In this document: positions 34,262-46,700 of the stretch, piece by piece
Layout of the letters: each line of letters opens with the position of its first letter
Numbering within the stretch: the first letter of the stretch is position 1
Assembly (NCBI GenBank): GCA_015178975.1
Contig: WHVD01000009.1
Coordinates: 1,178,001-1,242,000, forward strand
Reading direction: 5' to 3'
Length of the DNA stretch: 64,000 nucleotides
From: Hysterangium stoloniferum
Lineage: Eukaryota; Basidiomycota; Agaricomycetes; Hysterangiales; Hysterangiaceae
Notes under the pieces: generated by a model
What the model saw: only the letters and a program-made list of their open reading frames with translations
The model's database searches: none
What the model was told of the DNA's origin: nothing
Position numbers and translations under genes: made by a program

Positions 34262-35621
34262 ATGGGTCCAAAACCAATGCCTTGCAAACCAATGCCAACT
34301 GCCAGGCCTGTCACAACCGTCACATGTCACATATTGTCACAAACATTCAAAGGTAACTTTCGACAAACTCTTCGACACATCGAACTCGACTCGACAAACC
34401 CGAACATTATTCGACAACATCGAATCTCTTTCGACATGTCTCATTTCGACGTCATATATGATTTCATTATTACTTCATAACATAGTCATAGTGATACGAC
34501 AAAAAGCATAAAAGGGCTACGAAAGGAGCGAGGGAAGTCAGTCGAAATATCTGTATATTAGTGATATTAGTAATCTACCTTGTTGTAACTTCTTTGACAA
34601 ATACTTCCATGAGTACTCGCGACTGGTAATAGCCTCTTACTTCATCGACAGGGCGAATATATACTTCGTCAAACGAGGCTTCTGAATTCGATTAGTAGAA
34701 TATTATTCGACTTTATTGAAGAATATTCAATTCGTGACAAGGCCCTCCATGGGCTCCCAATATCAGGCTCCACTCACTGCTGTCCAAATCCTGGTGCAGT
34801 GGGAGGAACAGTGCCGAAAACAAGAGGAGGCACTGGATAGAGATTACCAGATGGCACTGGTTGTGGAGCAGGAGGCTGAGGAGGAAAGGAAAAGAGAGGA
34901 GGAGGTGGTGGCATGGGTTGCCATGGAGCATGCCAAGGCAGCTACAGAGAAGGCTGCGGTTGCCATGGGAAAGGTAAGTCCCAATATTTGTGTGGTTTGT
35001 GCTTACTGACTCTGCTTGTTAGCACAAAGCAGTAGAGGCTGAATTGGAGTCCAAGGGAGAGCCAGAGAGCCCCCAAAAGGTAAGTCTCTGGTCTGTGGGG
35101 TATTCCAGGGACTAACCATGTCAACAGAAGGCAAGGAAAGTGGCTCCAGTCCACCTACAGGTGAAAAATGATCTGCAGTGCTCTGGTTGTAATGACCAGA
35201 ACACTGACTGCCATCAGAAGTCCAGTGAGGACTGGGCTGTTGGCAATATGCGCACCTCAAAGCGAGGTGCTCACTTGTCCATGAGCCCACAGGGTCCGTG
35301 GTGTGGGAAGTGAGTGGATCAGACAGGCCCATGGGCTTGGAGGAGGTTTTGGGGTGGATAGCTGAGGGTATAGAGGACCAAAATGAGTTGCTTGAGAATA
35401 GGAACTGGGTGCAGCAGGTCATGGCCAAAAGTCTCCTGGGACTCTGCAGGGAGTTCTGGACATTCCTGGCAGAGTATGGCAGGTATGTGTATGTGGAACT
35501 GCAAATCAGGAGTTCTGAGGAGCCTGGCTCAGATGAGGACGGGGTTCCCGAGGAGATAGCAGAGCTCCCAAAGGAGGTTGCTGAGGTTGGGCAGAAGTAT
35601 AGCGCCATAAATATAGACTGA
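34262..35621 (+). pseudogene. Gyp-A antisense gene-like segment (fossil)
   Basis: Opposite to gag-pol, between the chromodomain trace and the 3' LTR, open stretches encode a Glu/Lys-rich coiled-coil-like region (EEERKREEEVV at about 34880). A Cys-containing region follows (CSGCNDQNTDCHQ near 35180), then helical sequence and an acidic end (EEPGSDEDG near 35540). GTAAGT-like donors near 34973 and 35080 suggest it was spliced. Gyp-C has a segment of the same layout in the same place. Its role is unknown. Interrupted by solo LTR-F. Confidence 0.5.
34309..34739 (+). mobile_element. LTR-F solo LTR (fossil)
   Basis: A 431-bp TGTCACAACC...TTCGTGACA unit flanked by AGGCC (34304-34308 and 34740-34744). 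It interrupts the antisense segment of Gyp-A. It contains ATAAAAGG (about 34509), a plausible TATA box, and many TTCGAC repeats. It is CpG-rich, unlike the surrounding Gyp-A, so it arrived later. Confidence 0.9.
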
Positions 35622-36074
35622 AGATAAGAATAATAAAGTTTTAATAGTTTTTTTTTGAAAATAAAAGTAAAATGTGAAAAGCCTAAAAAATCCACAGGAA
35701 GATCTGCTAGGACATGTCAGAAACCTGTAAAAACAAAGAGAGACATAGGGTGACAGGGAAGAATGAAAATGAATCCAATGTAACATGGGGTCTGCAGAGT
35801 GTGGTCAGAGAGAGGATAGTGGTCCAGGTTTGAGTGGGTAAGCTGTGTGAAAGTCAGTAACAATCTGCATGGCATTACCGAGCTCTGTGGCCAAAAGGCA
35901 TGAAGTCTCTTCATCAGTGCATTCGTAACCCACCCACTTGACCAAGTAAAGCAGTTTACAAGTGTGTCAATGCTTATCAATTTTCAAATCTAAAATTTGT
36001 GAGATTTCAAACTCTGGTTCTCCATCAATAATGACCAGAAGGGATCTAAAGAAGTGAGATACAAACTCTGATCC

Positions 36075-38900
36075 TCAATTGGAAGTTATGTGGGATGGAA
36101 CTCCATGCTTGGAAAATACATTGATAATAAAAAGTTCTGCTAACTGCACAGATGTGATGGTATCATGTGTGGGAATGAATATACCTTGTTTTGAGAATCT
36201 GTCAACAATGACTAGAATGGCGGAAAAGCCTTCGGAGTCTGGTAGATGTTCGATGAAATCCATAGAGATGGAATTCCATGGGTATTCTGGTACTGGGAGT
36301 TGTTTCAAAAGGCCATATGGCTTGTGATGCTGTGATTTAGAGCGTGGACAAGTGATGCAAGATTTACAATACTGCTTAATGAATCCTTGGAGTCTGAGTC
36401 AAGTATATTCTCTTCTTATGATTGATAAAGTTTTGTTGAACCCGAAATGTCCCAAGAGTGGATGGTCATGTTTGTACTGGAGAATCCTGAGGCGGAGGCT
36501 GTTGGAGTCCAGTACATAGATACAATAGTCAAGTCTAATGAGACCATGTTGATCAAGAGACCACAAGGGTTGACTGGGGTCCACAGGATTGTCAAGGTGT
36601 GCTTTAGTTATCAGGTCTAGTGGAATTGCTGATAGAATATCTTGATGTGACTTCTCAATATCCATAATGATAATTCCATGGACAATGGGATGGATGAGGA
36701 AAGTCGCATGGAGTGATGCAGTAAGTTGCTGATTTGTGAAAATGGGTTTCAAGTTGTGCAGGTTTACTGTGGCATAGTCATTGCTCCCCACTTTAGGATA
36801 GACACCCCATCGTCTAGTTAAAGCATCAGGTTTGCCACCAAGACAGCTGGGTTGAAAGCAGATAATCATATTGAAGGCTGATAGGTATTCAGACCAGCAG
36901 GCCTGCCAGTGGGTCAAAAGTTTCATGGTAGAAAAGTATTCCAGGTTCTTGTGATCTGTTACAACATCAATCAGAATTCCTGAGCCTTCCAAATAGTGTC
37001 ACCATGCTTTGAAAGCTGAAAAAATTGCTAGGAGTTCCTTGTCATGAACATCATAATTGAGCTCTGCTCTGGTGAAAGTCCAGTATAGAAAAGCCATGGG
37101 GTGGACTTCTCCATTGGAGTCCTGGATAGACAGAATGGCTCCAAGTGCATAGTCTGAGGCATCCATCTCAATGATGAGCAGAAAGTCCAGTTTCCAATGC
37201 AACAGAATTGGAGCTGAAGAAAAATAATCTTTTAAAATATTGAAAGCTTTTTGACACTTATCATTAAAATTCCACAGAGTATCCTTGTGCGTAATATGGG
37301 TAAGGGGAACTGTGATTTCGGGATACCCACAGATAAACTGTTGGAAAAAATTGGCAAAGCTGAGGAAAGATTGTATATCTTTGACTTTTCTGGGTTCTGG
37401 CCAATCTTTGATGACTTGTACTTTAGTTTCATCCTTGTGGAGTCTGTTGGGGTCCCATAATGAAATCTAGATACTCCATGGAGTCCATGTCAAAAGTACA
37501 TTTTTTACCATTTGCGAATAAACCATGTTGTCTGAGTCTCTGGAGAACTTCATGGACTTGTTTGTCATGTTCTGTGGGGTCCTTGGAGTAGATAAGAATG
37601 TCATCCAAGTAAACAATGAGTATACATCCAGCATGTTGGAGAAAATGTCATTAATAAAATGTTGAAAAACAGATGGAGCATTGGTAAGTCCAAAGGGCAT
37701 CACCAACCACTCAAAGGCCCCATAATGGGTTCTGAAAGTGGTCTTCCATTCTTCTCCCACAGAGATCCAGACCAAATGGTAGGCATGTTTAAGGTCTATT
37801 TTGGTATAATATGGGCATTCCATGGAGCATCGAGCAGGTCAGATACATATAAGTGAGAGTGGATACTTATCCTTTTTGGTGACAGCATCGAGTCCTCTGA
37901 AATCAACACATAGTCTAAGGAATCCATCATTTTTCTTGACAAACAGAACAGGTGTGCCAAAAGGAGATTTTGAGGGTCTGATAAAACTTATGGACATTTG
38001 AAATGTTCATCCAGGAAATCATGGATTGCGGAAAGTTCCATGGAGGAAAGTGGGTAAATATGTCCAAGGGGTGGCTGGGCACCTTCTTCAAGGTCGATTT
38101 TTAAGTCATACTCTCCGTGGGGTGGAAGCCAGTCAGCTTTTCACTTACTAAAAACATCCACAAAATCATGATATTTTTCCAGGACACCTTCTAGATCAGT
38201 AGTTTGCTTGGATGTGGATACCAGAGTTGAAAAATGACCGGTTGCTTCATCAATTTTTGAATTGATAGTGAATGCCTGGGATCCACCCATTTTTGTAGCC
38301 CTAATAAATGCTGCAGCATTAACGAGAGAAATAGACAGAGGTGCTGTGGGTTCCAGGGAAGCCGTGCGTGATCACAGGAGTCCTCAAGACTGCAGGTGCC
38401 GGGAAAGCTGTGGGGGCCATGGAGGCCATGTCAGGTACAGTTTTCTCAGAAGCCTGGGTGTCTGGAATGTTATGCTGTTTGCTACCCAGTAAATCAACAG
38501 ATTGTAGCGGGTAAGCCAGTTATGTCCTAGGACAACCAAGCAACTTGAGTCTAACTGGGTCACATAGAAAATGACCAATTGAGATGTTCCATGTGGGAAC
38601 TGGATGGGTAAATTGCAAGCTTGGGTGATAACCGAATAGCTTGTGCCATCGAAAAGTCAGAGGCCAATCAGATTTATTGAATAAGTTGACAACAGATTAT
38701 TTTGCATGAATTTTTTATCTAAAAAACAATGAGTCAAGCCAGAATCTATGAGTGCTGAAAAAACAAATTTTGGGATCATATTTGACATAATTTTAATAAA
38801 AAACGAGTCAGAGTGTAAAAGAGTGGATGCATTGAGATGGGTAAACTTGTGAATGCACAGAGAAGCAATGCAATGCCCAACCTGCACAGAGTCCATGGAG
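36075..38900 (-). pseudogene. Gyp-A pol remnant (fossil)
   Basis: Minus-strand fragments clearly align with Gyp-C pol. The reverse transcriptase region is at about 37850-37470. RNase H (EMDASDYALGAILSIQ) is near 37160 and its C-terminal part near 36950. The integrase zinc-binding region (KHDHPLLGHFGFNKT) is near 36440, and the integrase core (MDFIEHLPDSEGFSAILVIV) near 36250. Decayed, with many breaks. Confidence 0.9.
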
Positions 38901-38904
38901 TTGC

Positions 38905-40178
38905 TTACTCTTTTTGTGAGTCGGAAGCTGGTTTGTCTTGCAATGGGGATTCCGTGAAGGAAGTCTTGGCTATTTGACCTTTTGCAGAGTTTGCTTTTGC
39001 CAATGGACATTCCAGAACTCGATGACCAGGTTTTCTGAACAAGAGACAAAGGTTATTGTCCATAGGACATTGTCTTTCTTGTGGGGTCAGTTCACCATTG
39101 GGTCTGAGCTTGCCTGTAAGGTTGGGTTTTCTGGTTTGCTTGCCAGACTGTTGACCTTTGTTGTTGTTGTTGTTAGAAGACTTTTTACCGTTCTTCTTGT
39201 TGGATTGCATGGAGTTTTGGTTGCTGGTAGATGAAGTGTTGTTGTTGGTTTTATTGGCCATGGACTTGACCTTGTCTGTGGAGGTCTCACAGGCAACTTC
39301 TGCATGATGTTCCCAATAGCATGCATCTGCATTTTGAGCCTTGAGGTGCATATGGGCCAGTGTTTTTGGCTTGCCATCTTCTCCTTTCAAGACTTTGTCT
39401 TTAAGGCAGGATGGCAGACCAGCATAGAATTGGTGGCAGAGAATGGGATAGCCCCACTGACAACGAGCTGCAAGATTAATGAATTGGACAATATAGTCCA
39501 TGATGCACTGCATGTCCTTCATATGAAAATTAGTGAGACTATTCTCAGCTTCTCCAGTCAGGTGATATGGGCCAAAGTTGGTTTCTAGCTCCTCAACAAA
39601 AGCATCCCAATCTTCAAGCCAAAGTGGCTCTTCCTTGGAAAGTCTGCTAAAAGCTGGTTCGAACCATTTCAATGTGGATCCCGAGAGATATGAGAATGTG
39701 TAATTGACTTTTTGGGAGTCTGTGGAGAGTGCAGTGGATCAATTGTGGAAATTGAAGTGATATTGCATGAGGAAAGTGGAAGTTTGTTGGGGTTGGAACC
39801 CATGAAGGGTTCCAGAGCATTGACTTTTGACCACAGAGGTTCCAGATCCTTCTTTTTGCCTTCTCCGAGCATATGATTCATCAACTTTTTTAAAGTGATT
39901 GCTAAATACTTGGAAGTGGGATCTGATAGTGGCAGTCGGTCATTAGAGAGGGGATTTTCGACACCTTTGCCCTTATCAGGGGCCATGGACTCGTCCTCGT
40001 GCTCGGATTTGTCTGGGTTTTCCAGGACTTCTTTGATATGGGCTTCTTCTGTGGCATCCGGCTGGTTCATGAATGTCTGACTGGTATACAAAGTAAGTGG
40101 GGAATGAAGAGTTGAAGGTCCAGGTAATGATTCCTGTATGTGTGCTTTTCTTCTTGGTGGCATATTGACAATCTGCAA
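38905..40178 (-). pseudogene. Gyp-A gag remnant (fossil)
   Basis: The open stretches 40178-39669 and 39672-38905 match Gyp-C gag: WLEDWDAFVEELETNFGPY compares with the Gyp-C residues at the same place, followed by a low-complexity Asn/Lys region and a zinc-knuckle trace near 39030. Broken. Confidence 0.85.
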
Positions 40179-40196
40179 GTCTTAGTCAGAAAATAC

Positions 40197-41076
40197 TGTT
40201 AAGTTGTGTGTGGAGCTTATCAGAGGGTTTCCAGAGAAACCCACAGGAAAGCCAGTAGGACTTGGCTTCAGCTTATAGGCTGTGCCCTCACAAGATCATG
40301 TTGTCCAATTTCAGATGGGTGGATGGGAATCCTGGGGAGTCCAGGAGTAGTAGTTGGTGGGTTGAGAGGTCAGAGGGTTGACTGTGGGGAATTCCACAGA
40401 GGTCGAGAGGTTGGGCAGTGATGAGTCAGAGGTTGAGCAATGATAGGTCAGAGGTCATGTGATAGATGGGTTGGAGCCCATGGGCTCCGATGAGGTAAGA
40501 GCAGCGTGTTTCAAAGAGGAGAATAGAGCAGAAAATATACTGAGATTACTGGGGAGAATCTAAGCTGATTTTCTGACTGGATTGTATGTACAACATATGC
40601 CAGACTATATAGACTGTGGAATGTATAACATACCAAATCCAGTAATAATGAAATCTAAACTAGTAAACATGAAAGAAGATAAGTAAACACCAGATTTGGT
40701 GTTAGGAATGGAATGGATCAGAGCAGAGTCCGAATCATGACAGGTAGTTAAACCATAATGGGAATAGGGCAGAAACAGAGTCCAAATTATGACAGGTCAT
40801 TTGACCATAATGGGAATGGGGCTGAGTTAGAGAGCTAACAGGTTTTCCAAGTGGAGTCTGGTGACTGGTATGTGGGACAGGGTCAGAGATAGACAGGAGC
40901 GGGTTCTAGCAGGTATTCCAGTGACTGATACATGAAGTGATGAAGGTCGAGCATGGACAGGTCTGATGTCCAGAGTCCAGCGGGTATTCCAGTAAACTGA
41001 TAATTGGTGCATGTAGGGTGCAGATGCATATGTATAAGTTAGTGCCTGGAGTCTGGTGGGTTTTCTGGTCATAACA
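40197..41076 (-). repeat. Gyp-A 5' LTR
   Basis: 880 bp, TGTTATGACC...AACTTAACA on the minus strand. It contains CTATATAG (about 40607), a plausible TATA box, and the shared LTR motif near 40265-40310. Confidence 0.9.
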
Positions 41077-41081
41077 TTGAG

Positions 41082-41817
41082 TCCTTTAATATAAGCATCT
41101 ATAAATCTGGCTGATTGGTTTGAATAGCTGAAAAGAAATACAAATGAAATTGTGAATGATTAAAAGGCTAAATGTGTTACTTACCTTTGGATTTGAAGAA
41201 GTGGCACTTTACCAAGACAACTAATGACATTTACTTCCATTTCTTCTATGTTATTTATGGGGATAGTAGCTCGATATATTCTTTGTGCAGCACCCCAGTA
41301 TTGCTCTATAAAGTTCAGCTCACAGTGAAATTTAGGATAAAAATCACAGATATGGCCACACTGTGTGATATACTCCTCTAGTTGATATTTTTGATGCACA
41401 AAGTCTGGCTCAGTGAAAAGGAGCTGCCTGCAACAGCAATCAATCTTTCCAGATTCACACTTGAATCCTTCACATTGTGCATTGAGTCCATCCTTGGGCC
41501 ATTTGCCACATTCCTTGATAATTTATTCCATGCCCTTGAACCAACCAGGCATTATTGGATGATCTTCTGGAAAATAGAAATCTTGAGAAGATTTATCTGG
41601 AAATTGGCCTGGATGCATTTTTGGCCCATTTTTATAATGTGTCCAACCTGCATAGGGATGCTTGGGCATTTTTCATCCTGAGAGAGCATTTAAAGCCCTT
41701 TTATGGTGACTGGGTGCATTGTCAAACAAGAAGAGACCTATTGCATAGCCTTTGGTTTTCCCCTCAAATATATCAATAGTTTTATCAACCTGTTGGATAA
41801 GATCTTCAGCTGAGAAA
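41082..41817 (-). pseudogene. Tc1/mariner-like transposase, C-terminal piece
   Basis: The minus strand reads FLFDNAPSHHKRALNAL (second catalytic Asp in FDNAPSH), then YFPEDHPIMPGWFKGME, a Cys-rich stretch (CEGFKCESGKIDCCCRQLLF) and CELNFIEQYWGAAQR, the position of the third acidic residue in this superfamily. At least two in-frame stops are present, one at 41673-41675. A GTAAGT splice donor follows LLQIQR near 41185. The layout is that of the widespread fungal IS630/Tc1-mariner transposases. Gyp-C separates this piece from the rest. Confidence 0.85.
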
Positions 41818-42381
41818 TGTTACGACCCATTCCCGGATGTTTCAATATCCGACTTCCGATCTTCCACTTTCAATATCCGATATCCAACTACGGAACATCA
41901 TAGTTACCATATCATCCGCATTCTTCGTTTGTTCCGCATTTGGTAATTTGTCCGTTGACAAGTATTCACTCGTTTGTTGTTGTATTCCCGTCTCGGAATA
42001 TTGTCTTCCTAATATGTCTTATTGTATTTCCGATTTAAGAACACTTCCGTTTCCGTCTTATTATGGTCTCAGTTTGTAGTACAATAACGAGTAGACTTAT
42101 ATTAGTTTCCGCGAATTTGTACTTTACTTTAGATCTGATATCGACTTAGTTTCTTATTCCTCCTCCCGTCTTTCTGTACGCTCGATATTCGGAACTCTTC
42201 GGAACTCTGAATATCCATATCTTCTGTCGTTAAGTTCACTTCCGAAATTAAGGACATAGAGCATTTGCGTAGAGGTGCAGCACATAAGCTGAAGCCGACG
42301 TCCTGACCCTATCCACGAGTTTCCGACTTCCCGGTGACTTCCCGATAGTTCCGGAATAAGTTCCCGACACGGCACTTAACA
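41818..42381 (+). repeat. Gyp-C 5' LTR
   Basis: 564 bp. It contains the shared LTR motif at about 42250-42305, with an outer stem AGGACAT...(A/G)(T/C)GTCCT, and many TTCCG motifs. Confidence 0.97.
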
Positions 42382-42415
42382 GTATATCAGATCTCAACTC
42401 TGCGACTCGCTCATC

Positions 42416-43639
42416 ATGGGTCCCAAACGCAAAGCTGCCGAAGGACCATCCCAACTTCAATCCCTGTTGCAACTTTACACCACCCAACCTGAAACCCCAA
42501 TTCAGCCGACAACATCAGCTTCTGTCGAAGAAGTTACCGAGGAGGTTACCGAGGTAACGAAGGACACCAATGTTCCCCACACTACCGACAACGAAGCAGA
42601 AGATCAACCGGATACATCGACAAAACCCTCCGATGATCAAACTGGAATGTTGCTTTTTAACTCCATTTCCAAATTCGCTGATTACTTGAAATCCGCTGAG
42701 GATAGTAAAGAATCATCCCGCACCGGAGTCAAAGAACCCAAACCATTTACCGGCAAGGATCCGAAAAAATTGAAGAATTTCCTTCTTCAATGTCGTTTCA
42801 GTTTCCGTGATCGACCCAATGCTTTTAAATCCGACAGTCGAAAAGTCAATTTTGCGCTCTCATATCTCAAGGATACCGCTCAGGATTGGTTCGAACCCGG
42901 ACTATCCGGATTATCTGACGAGACACCTGTATGGCTCGACGACTGGGATGCTTTCGTGGAAGAACTGGAAACTAATTTCGGACCTTACGATCAATCCGGC
43001 GAAGCAGAAAACGAACTAATGACGCTCAAGATGAAGGACAAACAACGAGTTTCCGATTATCTCGTCAAGTTCAATACCCTCGCCGCACAATGTGGATGGG
43101 ACGATTCCGCCCTCAGGCACCATTTCTATATGGGACTTCCGTCACGCCTTAAAGACGAAATCTGCAAAAATGGGAAGCCAAAAACTCTCCAACTCATGCG
43201 GATGAAAGCTCAAACATCCGATGCCCGTTATTGGGAACGAAAAGCCGAGGTCTCTCGAGAGAACCCGATGGAACGTTCTCAGAACAACAAGGCGTCGACT
43301 AGCAAGTCTTCCGGCAACAACTCAGGCAATAATACCGGCTCTGGCACTAATACTGGCAAATCAAATTCTGACCGGAAGAAAGACAAGAAATCCAACAAGG
43401 AAAAACAGTCAACTTCCGACAAACCCGACATTTCCCATTTGTTGGGTACTGACGGTAAACTCACCCCAAAGGAGAAACAACGGCGTATGGACAACGACCT
43501 CTGCCTTTTCTGCGGAAAAGGCGGACACAAGGTTTCCAACTGTACCGTTAAATCTAGCTCTTCCAAGGCTCGCGTGGCAACTTCCACTACGACTACAACG
43601 TCTAAGGATAAACCTGCCACGGAGTCGAAAAAAGAGTAA
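42416..43639 (+). CDS. Gyp-C gag, 407 aa (fossil)
   Basis: Retrotransposon capsid protein. The capsid-type domain spans about residues 95-280 (DTAQDWFEPGLSGL near 157, WDAFVEELETNFGPY near 183, FYMGLPSRLKDEI near 240). A Ser/Asn/Lys-rich linker follows, then a CCHC zinc knuckle CLFCGKGGHKVSNC near residue 363. The frame is open throughout and its length is normal for the family. It starts 35 bp after the 5' LTR. The pol frame begins just downstream in a different frame. Confidence 0.92.
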   Translation: MGPKRKAAEGPSQLQSLLQLYTTQPETPIQPTTSASVEEVTEEVTEVTKDTNVPHTTDNEAEDQPDTSTKPSDDQTGMLLFNSISKFADYLKSAEDSKESSRTGVKEPKPFTGKDPKKLKNFLLQCRFSFRDRPNAFKSDSRKVNFALSYLKDTAQDWFEPGLSGLSDETPVWLDDWDAFVEELETNFGPYDQSGEAENELMTLKMKDKQRVSDYLVKFNTLAAQCGWDDSALRHHFYMGLPSRLKDEICKNGKPKTLQLMRMKAQTSDARYWERKAEVSRENPMERSQNNKASTSKSSGNNSGNNTGSGTNTGKSNSDRKKDKKSNKEKQSTSDKPDISHLLGTDGKLTPKEKQRRMDNDLCLFCGKGGHKVSNCTVKSSSSKARVATSTTTTTSKDKPATESKKE

Positions 43640-43779
43640 GCAACCCTCCGGAATCTGCACGGACAGAGGGTTGCGTTGACTCTCTCCGTGTTTCCGAGGT
43701 TGTCCGTCTCAACGCGTCCGCTCTCTCTAATCCCGATTCATTATTTGTAAAACTCGTCTCTGACTTTCTTGGAAATTTA

Positions 43780-46700
43780 GTGTTCCGAGCTCTAATAGAT
43801 TCCGGCTCCACACACTGTTTTGTAGATACCACCTTTGCCACGAAACATAATCTGAAACTCCATTCTGTTCCCGCAATTTCCTTGCGTTTGTTTGACGGCA
43901 CTAGCAATACGGCAATTACTCAAGCCTGCAACATGTCTATCCGGTTCCCTTGTGGAACATCCCAGACGGTTACATTTTTCGTAACACAGTTGGACTCTAG
44001 CTGTTCGGCAGTTCTTGGATACAACTGGCTCACCCGATATAATCCGTTGATTGACTGGGTATTGGGCAGTATTACTTTCCAGACTCACGACACTTCCGTT
44101 CCTCCTGCAGCGTCTATTCCGGCCAATGCCTTTTCGGCATCAACGGCATCTCCGGCTTCTATTGAAACTTCCAAGCCCCCAAAAATCTCTCTCATCAACG
44201 CTTCGGCATTTGTTAGGGCGAGTAAACTGGATGGTTCGCAATGTTTTTCGATCAGCTTAAAAGTTGATGAAGCATCTGGACGTTTTGCGACTCCAGAATT
44301 ATCCGAGCTAAAAGCCGATCTGGAAGGAGTTCCCGAAAAATACCATGATTTCGCGGACATTTTCAGTAAGCAAAAAGCTGACAGGCTTGCACCACATAGG
44401 CCCTACGACTTAAAAATCGATATTGAGCCCGGTTCAAACCCTCCATTAGGACCTATTTACCCATTATCCCAATCGGAACTTTCGTCTATTCGGGAGTTCC
44501 TGGATGAACATTTGTCGATAGGTTTTATCCGTCCCTCAAAGTCTCCGTATGGAGCACCCGTCCTTTTCGTCCGTAAAAAGGATGGCTCCCTTCGACTCTG
44601 TGTCGATTTCAGAGGATTAAATTCCATCACACGGAAAGATAAGTATCCACTCCCACTTGTTACCGACTTACTCGACGCCCCACGGAAAGCTCGAATTTAC
44701 ATTAAAATAGACCTCAAACACGCCTATCATTTGGTTCGAATTGCCGAGGGTGACGAATGGAAAACTGCTTTTCGGACTCGCTATGGATCCTTTGAATGGT
44801 TGGTTATGCCGTTCGGCCTTACCAACGCCCCTTCCGCTTTTCAATGTTTTGTTAATGATATATTTTCCGACATGCTTGACGTATGTGTTATAGTCTATTT
44901 GGACGACATTTTGGTATTTTCCAAGGATCCCGCTCTTCACGATGAACAGGTCCGTGAAGTCTTCCGAAGACTCCGTAAAAACGGTCTTTTCGCCAACGGT
45001 AAAAAATGTTATTTCGACATGGATTCTATTGAATACTTAGGTTTCATCATCGGCCCTGATGGTCTCCGTATGGATGAAACCAAGGTTCAAGTTGTCCGTG
45101 ACTGGCCCGAACCACGGAAGGTCAAGGACATTCAATCATTTTTAGGTTTCGCCAACTTTTACCGTCGTTTTATTCGGAACTACTCGGATATTACAGTACC
45201 GCTCACTTGTCTTACCCGTAAAACTCAACCATGGGTTTTTGACGATAAATGCCGCTCCGCTTTCCAGACTTTGAAAAATGCTTTCACTTCGGCCCCGATT
45301 CTTTCCCATTGGAAACCTGATTTTCCGATTATTGTGGAAACCGATGCTTCCGATTATGCAATTGCCGCGATTCTTTCCATTCAAGAGTCCAATGGTGAAA
45401 TTCATCTGGTCGCATTCCTTTCTCGGACACTTTCAGTATCCGAACTCAATTACGACGTTCATGATAAGGAACTTTTGGCAATTTTTGAAGCTTTCAAACA
45501 TTGGCGCCATTATCTCGAAGGTTCCGCAACTCCCGTTGACGTCGTTACTGATCACAAAAATCTCGAATATTTTTCTACCACTAAACTTTTGACCCACCGG
45601 CAGGCCCGTTGGTCTGAATTTCTTTCCGCTTTCAACATGATTATCCGTTTCCGACCCGGACGTCTTGGTGGAAAACCAGATGCCATGACTCGACGATGGG
45701 ACGTCTATCCTAAAGAGGGGGAAAGTAACTACGCTGTTGTTAATCCACATAACCTGAAACCGGTTTTTACAACGCAACAACTTTCCGCATCTATCCGAGC
45801 AACTTCCCTTTACTATCCAATTATGCGAAGCGTCATGATTATGGACATTGAGCAATTACATCAAGATATCCTTTCCGCACTCACTTCCGACCCGGCCCTC
45901 AAGCCACATTTAGACATTCCCGACAATTCCAACCAACCCCGATGGTCACAAGACTCTCAAGGTTTTATCCGTCTCGATGGACGTATCTACGTTCCAGATT
46001 CCGACAATCTTCGACTCCGCATACTTCAGTATAAACACGATCATCCAATCTCCGGACATTACGGCATCAACAATACTCTTGGTTTAATCCGTAGAGAATA
46101 TACTTGGCCCAACCTCCGAGATTTCGTAACTCAGTTCTGTAAGTCATGCACCACCTGCTTACGCTCCAAAACCCAGAGGCATAAGCCGTACGGCCTCCTC
46201 AAGCAACTCCCGATACCAGAAAAACCTTGGAATTCAATTTCCATGGATTTTATCGAACAACTCCTGACTTCCGAAGGCTTTACATCCATTCTAGTCGTTG
46301 TGGACCGATTCTCGAAACAAGGCATTTTCATACCCACTCATGATACAATCACGTCCTTACAATTAGCGGAACTTTTCATTATTCACGTATTTTCCAAACA
46401 CGGAGTTCCATCTCACGTAACTTCCGATCGAGGCTCCAAGTTCATCTCCCATTTCTTCCAGGCCCTCGGAAAAGCCCTCGACATGAAACTACACTTCACC
46501 TCGGGATATCACCCGGAAGGTGATGGACAAACGGAACGCGTTAATCAAACACTGGAACAATATCTCCGCATCTATTGTAATTACCAACAGGACAACTGGA
46601 AATCCCTTCTTCCGATCGCGGAATTCGCCTACAATAACTCCCCGAATGCAACCACCGGCATATCTCCCTTCTTCGCCAATAAAGGCTATAATCCGAATCT

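Larger units (their letters stand above)
31005..41076 (-). mobile_element. Gyp-A, old Ty3/gypsy element, full length but heavily decayed (fossil)
   Basis: Minus-strand element. The 5' LTR is 41076-40197 (880 bp) and the 3' LTR lies within 34056-31005, itself split by two solo LTR-B insertions. The flanks TTGTG (31000-31004) and TTGAG (41077-41081) look like a worn 5-bp target duplication. Parts recognised: gag with zinc-knuckle trace (about 40178-38900), protease, reverse transcriptase, RNase H, integrase (about 38900-36070), a chromodomain trace near 35830-36010, and an antisense gene-like segment (34262-35621). Broken, with well over ten breaks and strongly CpG-depleted. Net length without later insertions is about 7.4 kb, like Gyp-C, to which its pol is clearly related. 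Confidence 0.9.

Noticed and set aside
35003-35695. 230-aa minus-strand frame in Gyp-A
   Set aside because: It lies opposite the antisense segment that matches Gyp-C in layout; it has no domain and overlaps splice-like sites on the other strand.
42250-42305. Hammerhead ribozyme in the shared LTR motif
   Set aside because: The conserved CTGA(N)GA and GAAA core segments are not present together; only a generic junction-like structure can be drawn.
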